Source: Methylicorpusculum oleiharenae (GTDB lineage: Bacteria > Pseudomonadota > Gammaproteobacteria > Methylococcales > Methylomonadaceae). From it: a stretch of 64,000 bases of DNA. The stretch covers positions 186,001 through 250,000 of the forward strand of contig NZ_WUTY02000001.1 in the NCBI RefSeq assembly GCF_009828925.2, written 5' to 3'. Numbering within the stretch: the first letter of the stretch is position 1; every line of letters starts with the position of its first letter. The translations under genes were made by a program, and so were the position numbers. The notes beneath the pieces were generated by a model. It was not told where the DNA came from. It saw nothing but the letters and a program-made list of their open reading frames with translations, and ran no database searches. Below are positions 1-9,170 of the stretch, piece after piece.

Positions 1-2
1 TT

Positions 3-413
3 CCTAATCTGGCAGGACAACAAACGGCCTACCTGATTGCACAGCTTAAAGCCTTTAAAGAAGGTCGCAGGAAAAATTCAATCATGAACGCTCAGGCCGC
101 TAGTCTGAGTCAATCCGAGATGGAACAGCTCGCAGCCTTTTTCAACAGCCAGCAACCCCAAAGCGCAGGTGGTGAACCGGCCCTGTTAAAACAAGGTTCG
201 GCGCTGGTTAGCCAATGTATGGGCTGCCATGGCGCAGCTTTAAAAGGCAACCATCATATCCCTCGCTTAGCCGGCCAGCAGCCTGATTACCTGATCAAAC
301 AATTAACCGCTTTCAAGAAAGGCGACCGGAAAGGCGGACCTATGTCGGCCGTAGCCGCACAATTTTCTGAAGCCGAGATACAGGCAATAGCCGCCTATCT
401 GGGCTCATTATAG
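3..413 (+). CDS. Diheme cytochrome c (c4-like), 3' part
   Basis: The reading frame is open from the window edge (first full codon at base 3), so the gene starts outside and only the C-terminal part is seen. The first residues (PNLAGQQ, then AYLIAQLKAFKEGRR) match the end of one class I cytochrome c domain. The second domain follows with a haem-binding CMGCH motif and again ends in a LAGQQPDYLIKQL / FKKGDRKGG block. The tandem arrangement and this repeated motif are typical of cytochrome c4, a periplasmic electron carrier that passes electrons to terminal oxidases. The N-terminal CXXCH and signal peptide should lie upstream of the window. Electron partners cannot be read from this fragment. 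Confidence 0.85.
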   Translation, partial: PNLAGQQTAYLIAQLKAFKEGRRKNSIMNAQAASLSQSEMEQLAAFFNSQQPQSAGGEPALLKQGSALVSQCMGCHGAALKGNHHIPRLAGQQPDYLIKQLTAFKKGDRKGGPMSAVAAQFSEAEIQAIAAYLGSL

Positions 414-429
414 AGTTAAGAGAGAATAC

Positions 430-825
430 ATGATAAAAAAATTATTGTTAGTGTCCACTGGATTGGCTGGACTGTTATTTTCAATTCAGGGACTGACAGA
501 ACAAACAAAGCAAGCTCCGGAAATCCGGAAGTCGATGAATGCGAAACAAGCCATCTTCGAGGAAAAACATAAACGCTATCTTGATAAAGAAGCCCAAAAA
601 GAGGAGCTCCAAAAAAAGGTATGGACTAAAGAGATGGAAAGTAAAGTGCCCAAAGACAGCTATGAGGCATTCGAGCAAAAACGAAACCGTCATCAGGTGC
701 TGCAGGAGCAGTTAACTAAAGACGACGAAATAGAAAACAAGATTGAGAGCAATGCCAATGCGATCAAAAAGGCACTTGAGGAACGTGAAATGGCAACCTC
801 CCCCAAACAGCCTCAACCCCTCTAA
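430..825 (+). CDS. Small exported hypothetical protein, charged and helical
   Basis: A 131-residue product with a hydrophobic N-terminal segment (KKLLLVSTGLAGLLFSIQG) that looks like a signal peptide or anchor. A strongly charged Lys/Glu-rich stretch follows that should be alpha-helical and perhaps coiled coil. There are no cysteines in the mature part and I recognise no motif. It starts 16 bp after the cytochrome stop with a purine-rich AGAGAG stretch in front of the ATG, so it is probably co-transcribed with the cytochrome. A periplasmic accessory role is possible but not shown. Confidence 0.6.
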   Translation: MIKKLLLVSTGLAGLLFSIQGLTEQTKQAPEIRKSMNAKQAIFEEKHKRYLDKEAQKEELQKKVWTKEMESKVPKDSYEAFEQKRNRHQVLQEQLTKDDEIENKIESNANAIKKALEEREMATSPKQPQPL

Positions 826-977
826 CCCCTGCGCCATTAATTCCAAGGTCCTTTACCTAATCCGTCAACCGGCAAGGGATTGCCATTAAAGGCAGGCTAG
901 CGGGGGCATTTTTTAAAGTTAATACTTTGCCATACCCAATAATCAGCGTGAACTGAAAGACTTAAAATCAAACCCTC

Positions 978-1478
978 TCAACTCAATCCGGCAAGAAAGC
1001 GGTCAAATTCAGCAGTCAATTCCGGCAGCACGCTCATCAATCGATGATCGGCGTCATAAAGATTCAAGCGAAGACGATAGGCCTGGCAAAATCGCCAGAC
1101 ATGCTCAGGCGGAACAATGTCGTCCTGCCACCCATGAAAAACGGCGATCGCCTCAGCTACAGGAGCAAACCCGGTTATTTGGTAACCGGGCAGATAAAAA
1201 GCAGGTGCCAGCAAGAACAACCCCTTGGGTTTGATAACAGGCGAAGCCACCGTCGATATATAGCCGCCCATACTGGATCCCACCAGCACCACGCTGTTAT
1301 ATTCCTGCCAATCAGTCGCCAATAGATGCTTAACCCGCTCATCCGGATCCGGCTGTGCCCGATAATCAGGACTTTCAACCACATACCCATGGCGCTTGGC
1401 CACGTCTGCAAAAGCCCGGGTTTTCTCGCCCCAGGGCATACTGTCTTTACCGTGACTATAAATAACTTTCTTTTTCAT
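978..1478 (-). CDS. Small alpha/beta hydrolase (serine hydrolase type)
   Basis: A 166-residue, single-domain protein. It shows the alpha/beta-hydrolase hallmarks in order: an early SHG turn near residues 8-10 (oxyanion side), the nucleophile elbow GSSMGG with Ser69 in the G-x-S-x-G position, an Asp around 119-120 in HGWQDDIVPPE, and His145 in DADHRL. This is a complete Ser-Asp-His triad. The short length resembles YcfP/RBBP9-like or dienelactone-hydrolase-like minimal members. The substrate cannot be told; esterase or thioesterase activity is the safest guess. It sits alone on the minus strand, downstream of the hydroxylase gene. Confidence 0.8.
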   Translation of the reverse strand: MKKKVIYSHGKDSMPWGEKTRAFADVAKRHGYVVESPDYRAQPDPDERVKHLLATDWQEYNSVVLVGSSMGGYISTVASPVIKPKGLFLLAPAFYLPGYQITGFAPVAEAIAVFHGWQDDIVPPEHVWRFCQAYRLRLNLYDADHRLMSVLPELTAEFDRFLAGLS

Positions 1479-1609
1479 CAGCGCTTATTCATCCTTTATG
1501 CAGGGCAATACGAGCAAACATCCGCAATCTTATTGCTTCATCCTCTTAAAGTAAAGAACAGCCGGCTTCTCTCGATAAAGCCAAACCCGGCTGTAATAAA
1601 GGCATCATT

Positions 1610-2596
1610 CTATTCGCTCTGCAGACTAATGAATTGCATTCTGATCTCACGTTCCGCCTCCACCCAATCTTTAAATGTATCTCCAGTTGAAAACCCCCGC
1701 TTCAAGGCTTTGTAATAAGCCGCCTCGGCTACCATGGTCTGGATATTTTCACTGCTCATTATAGGCAACTGGCCTTTTGCATTTTTTGCCGTATTGATGA
1801 AGCCAAATTTAAGCTGAGCCCAAAACCCTGGTGATGAATTATCTTTTAAGCCGATTTCTAATGGCACAGCTTCTGCGGCAGTCCCCAACATCCTATCCCA
1901 AACTGAAAAAACCGCGCCAAAATTGCGATCATGCTCGGCTCTTTCCTTGGAATGATGAAGTCGATGTAAAAACGGCACAATAAATAGCCGACCCATCGAC
2001 CGCTCAAAGGGAAAGGCAATATTGGCGTGATGAAACATTACAAATAATGTCGTCACAGCTTCGATCAACAAAACCGTTGTCTTATCGACGCCTAACAACA
2101 AGACTGATCCGCATTTCAAAAGATTGGTCAGTAAGAGCTCCAGGGTATGCACCCGAAATGCAGTCGAAGTATTGAGATGAGCATCACTGTGATGGACCTT
2201 ATGAAACAGCCACAGCCCTTCAAAATGGTGGCAGGCTCGGTGCCAGAGATAAAACAGCAGATCGAACCATAAGAACGCAAAAACCCCTTTAAGCAGAGGA
2301 CTATCAATAATCGAAAGCAAACCACTGCCATCGGCTAAATCCGCTGAAAAAAGCAATAGCCCGGCCGAGAAAATCGATAGCACCACACTGTTAAATAAAA
2401 ATAATGAGGCATTTGTCCGGCAGGATTGACACCACTCCTTGAAAGTCCACTTTTTATAAGGCGAATGCGCTTCCAGGGACAACAGTATCGAAAAAAACAT
2501 CAACAATGCCGCCGATGCTAACCGGCCGGTACTGATATCACTCCAATCCAGTAATGCGCCCAAAACATCAGAGGATAAATTAACAGGGTTTAACAT
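1610..2596 (-). CDS. Fatty acid hydroxylase / sterol desaturase family membrane protein
   Basis: About 328 residues with several hydrophobic segments and the histidine clusters of the membrane di-iron hydroxylase superfamily: HRACHH, HKVHHSD and, later, HRLHHSK. In this family the histidines bind two irons that activate O2 for hydroxylation or desaturation of a lipid. I place the start at the ATG at 2596, which has a GGGAGA sequence at a good distance. The frame is open 7 codons further to a TTG. Substrates in the family include sterols, carotenoids, fatty acids and alkylglycerols, and nothing here chooses among them. No pathway partners lie next to it. Confidence 0.8.
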   Translation of the reverse strand: MLNPVNLSSDVLGALLDWSDISTGRLASAALLMFFSILLSLEAHSPYKKWTFKEWCQSCRTNASLFLFNSVVLSIFSAGLLLFSADLADGSGLLSIIDSPLLKGVFAFLWFDLLFYLWHRACHHFEGLWLFHKVHHSDAHLNTSTAFRVHTLELLLTNLLKCGSVLLLGVDKTTVLLIEAVTTLFVMFHHANIAFPFERSMGRLFIVPFLHRLHHSKERAEHDRNFGAVFSVWDRMLGTAAEAVPLEIGLKDNSSPGFWAQLKFGFINTAKNAKGQLPIMSSENIQTMVAEAAYYKALKRGFSTGDTFKDWVEAEREIRMQFISLQSE

Positions 2597-3235
2597 AGCA
2601 TTTCTCCCATTATTCAAACCATCAAACCGTTGTCTTCAGGGTGCTCAGCCTGGATAAAAATCATGAAACAAATAACATATCCAAGGCTGGGAAAAAACAA
2701 CTGGTATTTGTCGATATATAGCAACATAAGCTAATATTGTGCCAAAATCGTAATTTTCAATATATCTCCCTGATAAAACTGTACATTTTATTTATTAAAA
2801 TAATATGACAGCTTTTGAATCACACGATTTTGTTGTTTTTTGCACTCATATGGTTCACTTTGATTTCTTGAATCCGCCAAATTTAGGCTAGACCGTAAAA
2901 ACGCATGAATTAGCTGGAGGGAATTTAAGAGAGCCTTCGCTATGAAGCCGGTCAGGCCTGAAAAGACTTACCACAATCCGCTTTCTATAAAACGGGCAAG
3001 GAAAATACACTAATAAAAAAGCGGTAGATATTAAAAAAATGTACCGTTTCTTTAATACGAAGCGTAACTGCTCTCCCAATACGAATAAAGGGTGTAGGTA
3101 ATTGATTAAAAAGGCTTCTGCAACAGGAATGTTGCAGAAGCCACAAGGACTTATTCATGCGAGATTTGAAATCAAGCACATACACCCAATAAAATAGTTG
3201 GGGTGAGAAGATGCGATGAATGAATTATTGAAAAA
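2597..3235. other. Intergenic region with repeat copy A
   Basis: About 640 bp without a convincing gene. The first half (about 2620-2900) is AT-rich and is the probable promoter side of the hydroxylase gene. The second half holds the palindromic repeat at 3064-3214. Short frames here fall inside the repeat and have no coding character. Confidence 0.6.
3064..3214 (+). repeat. Palindromic intergenic repeat, copy A
   Basis: One of four copies in the window (others at 24621-24746, 47250-47404 and 55911-56059). It begins GTAACTGCTC, has an inner inverted pair starting GGGTGTAGGT (3090) and ending TACACCC (3187), and ends with GGGGTGAGAAGATGC. At its centre is a perfect 13-bp hairpin, GGCTTCTGCAACA / TGTTGCAGAAGCC, with a 4-nt loop. 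The other three copies lack or imperfectly form this central stem. Confidence 0.85.
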
Positions 3236-3826
3236 TCACCAGGTTCTAAAATCTCCGGTATCAATATGCACGAAATCAGAATGGCCATAGTAGCCTACCC
3301 CGCCTTGGCGCATAGCCAAAGCGGCATTCCGAATTCTTCTTGTATCCACACCCGGCAACCGAATGTCTACAGCTTTTCCCTGCATGTGCAAGCTGTGCTT
3401 TGCAACACCGTGAGTATGTTTTCTCAAGATGGCATTCGTAGATGGAGACCGGTAAGCCGACAAGATATTGAAAGGTTTATTGACCCCTAACATCATCCGA
3501 AGATCATACAATTGGTCAAGTAAAGCAGGATCAATAGGATGCACATCGCCTGAACGATAGTCGCGAAGCAAATAATTGATCTCCCGCAATGCCTCGCTGA
3601 TATAACGGCCTTGCTCGAAATAAGTCAATTTTAACTTGTCGCCGGTGTGCATGTTTTGAAAAGCCAACGTTTTATAAACCGGAAAACGTCTTACCGATGC
3701 GTTGGCAATGACAGGTGTTCCTATCGTCAGCAGTGTGCCATAAGCCATGTTTTTCAAGAACCGCCGCCTTGACGCAACCACACTATCCTCGTCGTGACCA
3801 TGGTTTTCTAAAATATGCTTTGTCAT
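3236..3826 (-). CDS. Tat-exported YcbK-like (DUF882) peptidase M15 family protein
   Basis: A 196-residue protein with a twin-arginine signal (SRRRFLKNM followed by a hydrophobic stretch ending VIANA). The mature part has the M15/DUF882 signature: SAYRSPSTNAIL, then HSLHMQGKAVDIRLPG, then SDFVHIDTGDFRTW. The His and Asp residues in SLHMQGKAVDI and the final HID form the zinc site of D-Ala-D-Ala carboxypeptidase-type enzymes. E. coli YcbK is the nearest named protein. In that bacterium it lies beside an L,D-transpeptidase gene, but no such neighbour exists here. The likely place of action is the periplasmic cell wall. Confidence 0.85.
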   Translation of the reverse strand: MTKHILENHGHDEDSVVASRRRFLKNMAYGTLLTIGTPVIANASVRRFPVYKTLAFQNMHTGDKLKLTYFEQGRYISEALREINYLLRDYRSGDVHPIDPALLDQLYDLRMMLGVNKPFNILSAYRSPSTNAILRKHTHGVAKHSLHMQGKAVDIRLPGVDTRRIRNAALAMRQGGVGYYGHSDFVHIDTGDFRTW

Positions 3827-4135
3827 AGTTGATACTTCTGTTTGTTAATCAATTTAATACAGACTCATTCTTAACAGTCTGTCTTAAATTTAGCTTAAAT
3901 AAAAAATATTGTGATCTTGTTTTCATTTTTTCAAAATAAAACGCAGAACTTTCCTGACATGTTTGAAAAAAAAGATCAACTCTTTGGTCTTGCCGTTTGC
4001 CGCCTAGCGTATAAATTTTGCTTATAATGCTGCAAATTGCAGCCTGGATAATTTTAAAGCTCCAGCCTTTATAAAGTATTAATTTCCGGCACACAGTGCC
4101 TTCCTGATAGGCAAAATGGCCGGGCAAAATCAGAT
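3827..4135. other. Intergenic region, nothing recognised
   Basis: About 310 AT-rich bases between the RND permease stop and the YcbK-like gene. A minus-strand open frame crosses it but starts with TTG, has no ribosome-binding site and has no recognisable composition. I see no repeat or clear terminator. Confidence 0.5.
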
Positions 4136-7100
4136 TTAGACTATGGGTAACGTTTTTTTAACCTCCAGACTACGATCTCGCGCAATCAATAAATAAAATG
4201 CGGGCACGACAAACAAAGTAAACAAGGTGCCAACCCCCAATCCACTGGCGATAACCAAACCGATATCAAATCGGCTGGCTGCTCCGGGGCCTGATGCCAT
4301 TAACAGGGGTACCATCGCCACTATCATTGAAACCGTCGTCATCAATACTGGTCGCAGCCTGATTTTTGAAGACTCTTCAATCGCATCGCGCTTGGACATG
4401 CCTTCCGTAAGCTGCAGCTGATTTGCAAACTCAACAATCAATATGCCGTTTTTTGCTATCAAACCGACCAAGGTAATCAATCCAACCTGGGTATAGATAT
4501 TGATTGTGGCAAAACCCAGCATAATAAAAGCCAATGCACTGGCTATCGATAACGGCACCGAGATCAAAATAATCAGCGGATCGCGCCAGCTTTCAAATTG
4601 AGCCGCCAGCATCAGATAAATAACTAATAAAGACATGAAGAAAGTTACAATCAAGGCGCTGCCTTGTTGCGCGTATTGCCTTGAACTTCCTGTGTAATCA
4701 TGACTGAAACCACGAGGAAAAACGGTTTCAGCCTCCTGTTCAAGATAGGCCATCGCATCGCCTAACGACACACCCGGCGCCATCATGCCGTTTAATGTCA
4801 AACTATTCAGCTGCTGAAACTGGGTCCGTTTACTCGGTTCAACCGAATGCTCGATACGCACCAGAGAGGATAGAGGCACCTGCCCTCCTGACGCCGTTCT
4901 CAGGTAATAATTATCGAATTTACTGGTATCCAGTCGGGCCAAATCATCAACCTGAGGAATTACTTTGTAGCTTCGGCCTTGCAGACTGAACCGGTTGACA
5001 TACTGCCCGCCTAACAGGGTCGCCAGATTTTTACCGATTTCCTGCATCGTAAGACCCAAATCCGCCGCTCTGTCTCTATCTATTACCAAGGTTGCTTTGG
5101 GCCGGTTAAATTCGACGTCCTTCATCAAAAAAGAAAAACGTCCACTCTGCATCGCGTTGCTAACAATCTGATCCGCAACCTTATCCAGTGTTTGATAATC
5201 GGAATCAGTGATCATGACGAATTGCAAAGGCAAACCACCGCCGGAACCGGGCAAACTGGGCCTTGGAATGATAGCTGTTTGAAATCCGGCTATGTTGTTT
5301 ACTTTGGTCTGCAGGTCCGGCTGAATCGCCATTTGAGAGCGTTCACGATCAAAAGCTGAAGGCATTTTAAAGCCGCCGAATACCACATTGTTATCGCCAC
5401 CAAAACCCAGCAACAAAAAACTCTCTTTGTATTCAGGAAATGTTTCAAAAACGTTGATCAGCTCCCGGGTATAGGTTTCGTTGTAGTCCAAAGTGGCTGT
5501 TTGCGGACCTGTCGCCATAAAAAACAGAATGCTCTGATCTTCTGTCGGTGCCAATTCCTTTTGCGAAAAATTAAACATGAAATAAATACTGATCATGACC
5601 AACACAGCAAATGCTGCAATCGATGACGGATAGTCTAACAAGGGCCGCAAAGTGCGCTGGTATCCCTCGGACAAGCGGGTAAACGCGTGTTCCACAAAAA
5701 TTTCAAAGCGGCCTGCCTGGCCTTTCTCTTTCAGTACTTTGGAACTGAGCATCGGCGCTAAGGTAAGTGCCACGATACTGGAAATAATAACGGCTCCGAC
5801 CAATGAAAAGGCAAACTCTGTGAATAATGTACCGACCAGCCCTCCCATGAATCCGATAGGCAGATAAACGGCGATGATAGCCACCGTGGTTGCTACAACA
5901 GGCAACACCAACTCTCGAGTTCCGTATATTGCCGCATCAATCCGGGACTCCCCCATTTCAATATGCCGGTGAATATTTTCCACCACAATAATGGCATCAT
6001 CGACCACCAAGCCAATTGCCAGCACCATGGCCAGCATGGTCAGCAAGTTAATCGAATAGCCCAATGAGAGCATCAGAATTGCGCCGCCAACCAACGACAA
6101 CGGCACGGTTATCGATGGCACCAAAGCCGCCCGGACAGATCCCAGCGTCAAATAGATGATCAACAAAACGATGATGACTGCCTCGAACAATGTCCGAAAT
6201 ACTTCATCAATCGAATCCTGGATGAACTGGCTGGCATCATAAGGCAGCAAGACATTCAGCGATTCCGGCAAATCCTTTTCAATTTCCGTCAACTGAGCCC
6301 TGACCGCATTGGCAACCGTCAAGGGATTGGCACCTGGCGCTTGCTCAACGCCCATAAAAATGGCTATTTTCCCTTTATACCAGTTGACCGATTCATAATC
6401 TTCGCTGCCCATTTCAGTATCGGCAATATCTCTTAATCTGACCAAAGTTCCGTTGCGGTTGCCTACCACCAGATTATTGAATCCGGCTTCATCGATCACA
6501 TCGGTCGTCGCACTCAAATCGATTTTGACGAAATTACCTTTGGTTTGTCCGGCTCCTGAAAGGTAATTATTGTCCTCGAGCACATCGGAGACATCCTCTG
6601 CCGTTATGCCTAATGCCGCCATGCGTTCAGGCTTAAGCCAGATCCGCATGGCAAAGGTTTTGTTACCTAACAGCTTGGCTTTTCCAACGCCCGGTACCGC
6701 CTGAATTTTAGGCTGCACAACCCGGAGCATATAATCGCTGATCTGAGAGGCAGACATCGTATCGCTGTACAAGGCGATATACATCAAAGCAGTGGTATCA
6801 CCGGTTTGCGAGGTAATGACCGGATCTTCAGATTCTGAAGGCAAAACATTGCGCTGACTGGCGACTTTGGCCTGTATTTCGGATACGGCAGCATTCGGAT
6901 CATAATTGAGCCGCATATGCGCCTCAATGGTCGAAATCCCCTGGCGGCTGCTCGATGATAGATAATCAATGCCATCGGCCTCTGCTATCGCCTGTTGCAA
7001 AGGCGTGGTGATAAAGCCCTGAACCAGATCGCTGCTCGCGCCTGGATAAGAGGTGGTCACCGTCACTACGGTATTTTCAGTCTCGGGGTATTGACGCAAT

Positions 7101-7198
7101 TCTAACGCCGTCAACGACCTTAAGCCGATAACCAGGATCAGCAAGCTGATTACGCTGGACAGTACCGGCCGTTCAATAAACAAATCAGTAAATTTCAC
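4136..7198 (-). CDS. RND multidrug efflux permease (HAE1/AcrB family)
   Basis: A 1020-residue protein of the usual RND length and layout: TM1 (SSVISLLILVIGLRSL), a first large periplasmic loop, TM2-6 with VVDDAIIVVENIHRH in the TM4 region (the paired acidic residues that carry protons), a second periplasmic loop, and TM7-12 with GLIAKNGILIVEFANQ. It should export hydrophobic compounds from the periplasm or inner membrane in exchange for protons, together with the adaptor encoded just upstream; the two frames overlap by 4 bp. No outer-membrane TolC-type gene is adjacent, so a channel from elsewhere is presumably used. The substrate cannot be predicted. Confidence 0.93.
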   Translation of the reverse strand: MKFTDLFIERPVLSSVISLLILVIGLRSLTALELRQYPETENTVVTVTTSYPGASSDLVQGFITTPLQQAIAEADGIDYLSSSSRQGISTIEAHMRLNYDPNAAVSEIQAKVASQRNVLPSESEDPVITSQTGDTTALMYIALYSDTMSASQISDYMLRVVQPKIQAVPGVGKAKLLGNKTFAMRIWLKPERMAALGITAEDVSDVLEDNNYLSGAGQTKGNFVKIDLSATTDVIDEAGFNNLVVGNRNGTLVRLRDIADTEMGSEDYESVNWYKGKIAIFMGVEQAPGANPLTVANAVRAQLTEIEKDLPESLNVLLPYDASQFIQDSIDEVFRTLFEAVIIVLLIIYLTLGSVRAALVPSITVPLSLVGGAILMLSLGYSINLLTMLAMVLAIGLVVDDAIIVVENIHRHIEMGESRIDAAIYGTRELVLPVVATTVAIIAVYLPIGFMGGLVGTLFTEFAFSLVGAVIISSIVALTLAPMLSSKVLKEKGQAGRFEIFVEHAFTRLSEGYQRTLRPLLDYPSSIAAFAVLVMISIYFMFNFSQKELAPTEDQSILFFMATGPQTATLDYNETYTRELINVFETFPEYKESFLLLGFGGDNNVVFGGFKMPSAFDRERSQMAIQPDLQTKVNNIAGFQTAIIPRPSLPGSGGGLPLQFVMITDSDYQTLDKVADQIVSNAMQSGRFSFLMKDVEFNRPKATLVIDRDRAADLGLTMQEIGKNLATLLGGQYVNRFSLQGRSYKVIPQVDDLARLDTSKFDNYYLRTASGGQVPLSSLVRIEHSVEPSKRTQFQQLNSLTLNGMMAPGVSLGDAMAYLEQEAETVFPRGFSHDYTGSSRQYAQQGSALIVTFFMSLLVIYLMLAAQFESWRDPLIILISVPLSIASALAFIMLGFATINIYTQVGLITLVGLIAKNGILIVEFANQLQLTEGMSKRDAIEESSKIRLRPVLMTTVSMIVAMVPLLMASGPGAASRFDIGLVIASGLGVGTLFTLFVVPAFYLLIARDRSLEVKKTLPIV

Positions 7199-8289
7199 GG
7201 CTGCCCCTCTCTTTCTCCAGGAGCGGGTTTGTTATCAAGCGTCACAGGCATGTCATTACGCAATTTAACTTGTCCGGCACTGACGACTTTTTCTCCCTGA
7301 TTTAAGCCTTTAACAATCTGAACTCGGCCGGCTTTGGTTATTCCGGTTTCGACCTGTCTATTCTGAACTGTAAATCCTTGCTCCCCGGACACGACAACAA
7401 AGGCGGTACTGCCATAGGGATTGTAGGTGATGGCCGTATCCGGTATCGTCAGCACTTTCAGCGGCTGTTGCGATAATATATTGACCTGAGCGAACATTCC
7501 CGGGCGCAAATATCGCATTTTATTACCCAGTACCGCGCGAATTTTAACTGAGCGGGAATCCTGATCCAGGGCAGGACTGACGGCACTGATTTTTCCTGTA
7601 AAAACCTGCTCAGGATAGGCCTGAATACTCGCTGTAATCTGTTGATTTATTTTTATGCCGCTCAAATCTCGCTCAGGGACCGTAAAATCAATGTAAATAG
7701 GATCCAGTTTTTGCAGCGATACAATGGCAGAACCGGGCGCAAGATACTGGCCTAAATTCACCTGACGAATCCCAATTTCACCGTCAAATGGCGCTCGAAT
7801 CATTTTTTTGTCGATCAGCGTTTTCTTGGTCTGTACGGCTGCAATCGCCTCTTCCAGCAACGCTTTGTTCTGATCATAGATAGACTTTGCAACAAATTTT
7901 TTATCGATTAATTGAGCGCTTCTATCGAACCTCACTTCAGCAAACCTCAATTCAGCCTGCAACCCATCGAGTTCAGCCCGATCTGTAGACGCGTCGAGTT
8001 CAAGAAGCAGTTGCCCTTTTTTTACTGTTTGCCCGGATTCGAAATGAATGGCTTTGACAATTCCGGTCACCTCGCTGCTGACATCAATACCAGCCACTGC
8101 GACAAATGACCCGACGGCCGTTATGGTCGACGGCCAATCCTCCTGTATAACTTCAGTAACCGCCACAATCGGCGGTGGCGGCGGCTTAAATGCCTCAGCC
8201 GATTGACTTATTTGATGGAATTTCAATCCGAATAAGCCACCAAAAATGAATAGCGTAATCAGCAGGATAATTAAAGATCGTTTAAGCAT
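7195..8289 (-). CDS. RND efflux periplasmic adaptor (membrane fusion protein)
   Basis: A 364-residue membrane-fusion protein. It has an N-terminal membrane anchor (SLIILLITLFIFGGLFGL), a biotin/lipoyl-like half (SSEVTGIVKAIHFESGQTVKKGQLLLELD), an alpha-helical hairpin, the second lipoyl half (MIRAPFDGEIGIRQVNLGQYL), and beta-barrel and membrane-proximal domains. It has no lipobox cysteine, so it is anchored by the N-terminal helix. It is the first gene of a two-gene operon and overlaps the permease start by 4 bp (translational coupling). It bridges the inner-membrane pump to an outer-membrane channel. Confidence 0.92.
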   Translation of the reverse strand: MLKRSLIILLITLFIFGGLFGLKFHQISQSAEAFKPPPPPIVAVTEVIQEDWPSTITAVGSFVAVAGIDVSSEVTGIVKAIHFESGQTVKKGQLLLELDASTDRAELDGLQAELRFAEVRFDRSAQLIDKKFVAKSIYDQNKALLEEAIAAVQTKKTLIDKKMIRAPFDGEIGIRQVNLGQYLAPGSAIVSLQKLDPIYIDFTVPERDLSGIKINQQITASIQAYPEQVFTGKISAVSPALDQDSRSVKIRAVLGNKMRYLRPGMFAQVNILSQQPLKVLTIPDTAITYNPYGSTAFVVVSGEQGFTVQNRQVETGITKAGRVQIVKGLNQGEKVVSAGQVKLRNDMPVTLDNKPAPGEREGQP

Positions 8290-8695
8290 AGTTTGTTTGC
8301 GCCGGATATGACGCCTGATTGAATCAAGATGGAAGTAATGAAATTGGCCAAGACTTCAGGCTTATTAAATGCCGATAAATTGTTCAGGCCATTTGTAAAA
8401 AGAAATATAAATCATGAATGCAGTTTAACAGACTCTAGCAGATTTCAACTGCTCTCATCAGATTAACAGTCCGATAATGATGATGAATCCCTGTGACACG
8501 AAGTTTATAAAAGGGTTCATTCAAGAGGCATCCGGACAAAGCTTTATGATAGCTATTGATGGATAACTAAGCGGCAATCAAATAATCAGTCTGATACAAC
8601 CATTATTCGATCAAACCCATTATTGAGGGGTATGGGGTAAGTTTAAATGCGGATTCAAAAACGTCATGAACTCATTTTACCTACATTAATTAATG
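8290..8695. other. Intergenic region, nothing recognised beyond likely promoter
   Basis: About 400 bp upstream of the efflux operon and downstream of a small hypothetical gene. The stretch next to 8290 presumably holds the efflux promoter. I see no clear repeat, RNA or gene. Confidence 0.45.
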
Positions 8696-8980
8696 TTAAA
8701 TGAGACTTCCTTTTCCATTATTTTTATGACCCAGCTCAGACGATAATAAGGATAAGCCTTGCAGACCCTGACTGGATTCAGCCAAATCAACAAGACCGAA
8801 ATTCAAATCAAAAAGTAAATCCAGATATCCATCATATTCACTGTCACTTTGATTTTGAGTGTCTTCAGGTCCCTTATGCAATTGCGATTCCCTGATAAGC
8901 TCATTCCGGATTTCAGCAAAATGCGCTCTGAGTTGAGCGGCAAATTCTTCTTTTTCCAACTTGCTGAGCCAGGTAGACAT
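8696..8980 (-). CDS. Small hypothetical acidic protein
   Basis: A 94-residue frame starting MSTWLSKLEKEEFAAQL. A GAGG sequence a short distance before its ATG supports expression. The N-terminal half is a charged helix, the middle is polar (GPEDTQNQSDSEYDG) and the C-terminal part is Leu-rich. There are no cysteines, signal peptide or membrane segment, and I do not recognise the family. It stands alone between the efflux operon and the LysR gene. Confidence 0.5.
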   Translation of the reverse strand: MSTWLSKLEKEEFAAQLRAHFAEIRNELIRESQLHKGPEDTQNQSDSEYDGYLDLLFDLNFGLVDLAESSQGLQGLSLLSSELGHKNNGKGSLI

Positions 8981-9170
8981 AGTGGGTTACCTCAGATTAA
9001 TTTTTGGCTGACCAACTTGAGATTCAGATTGAACCCCATTGGGTTGACTCATTCTTTTCCCGGTTTTTTATAACGGAGATGTGACTTAATTTTAGCTGAT
9101 TAGTTCTGATCGCCCATCAAATCCAGTGATTTTGATTTAATTTTGAGTTTTATTTGAGATCCTACTTTTA

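Noticed and set aside
2888-3185. Two overlapping minus-strand open frames of 63-66 codons.
   Set aside because: They fall largely in the palindromic repeat, have no ribosome-binding site and no family resemblance, so I treat them as chance frames.
3849-4127. A 92-codon minus-strand frame downstream of the RND permease.
   Set aside because: TTG start, no ribosome-binding sequence and an ordinary random composition.
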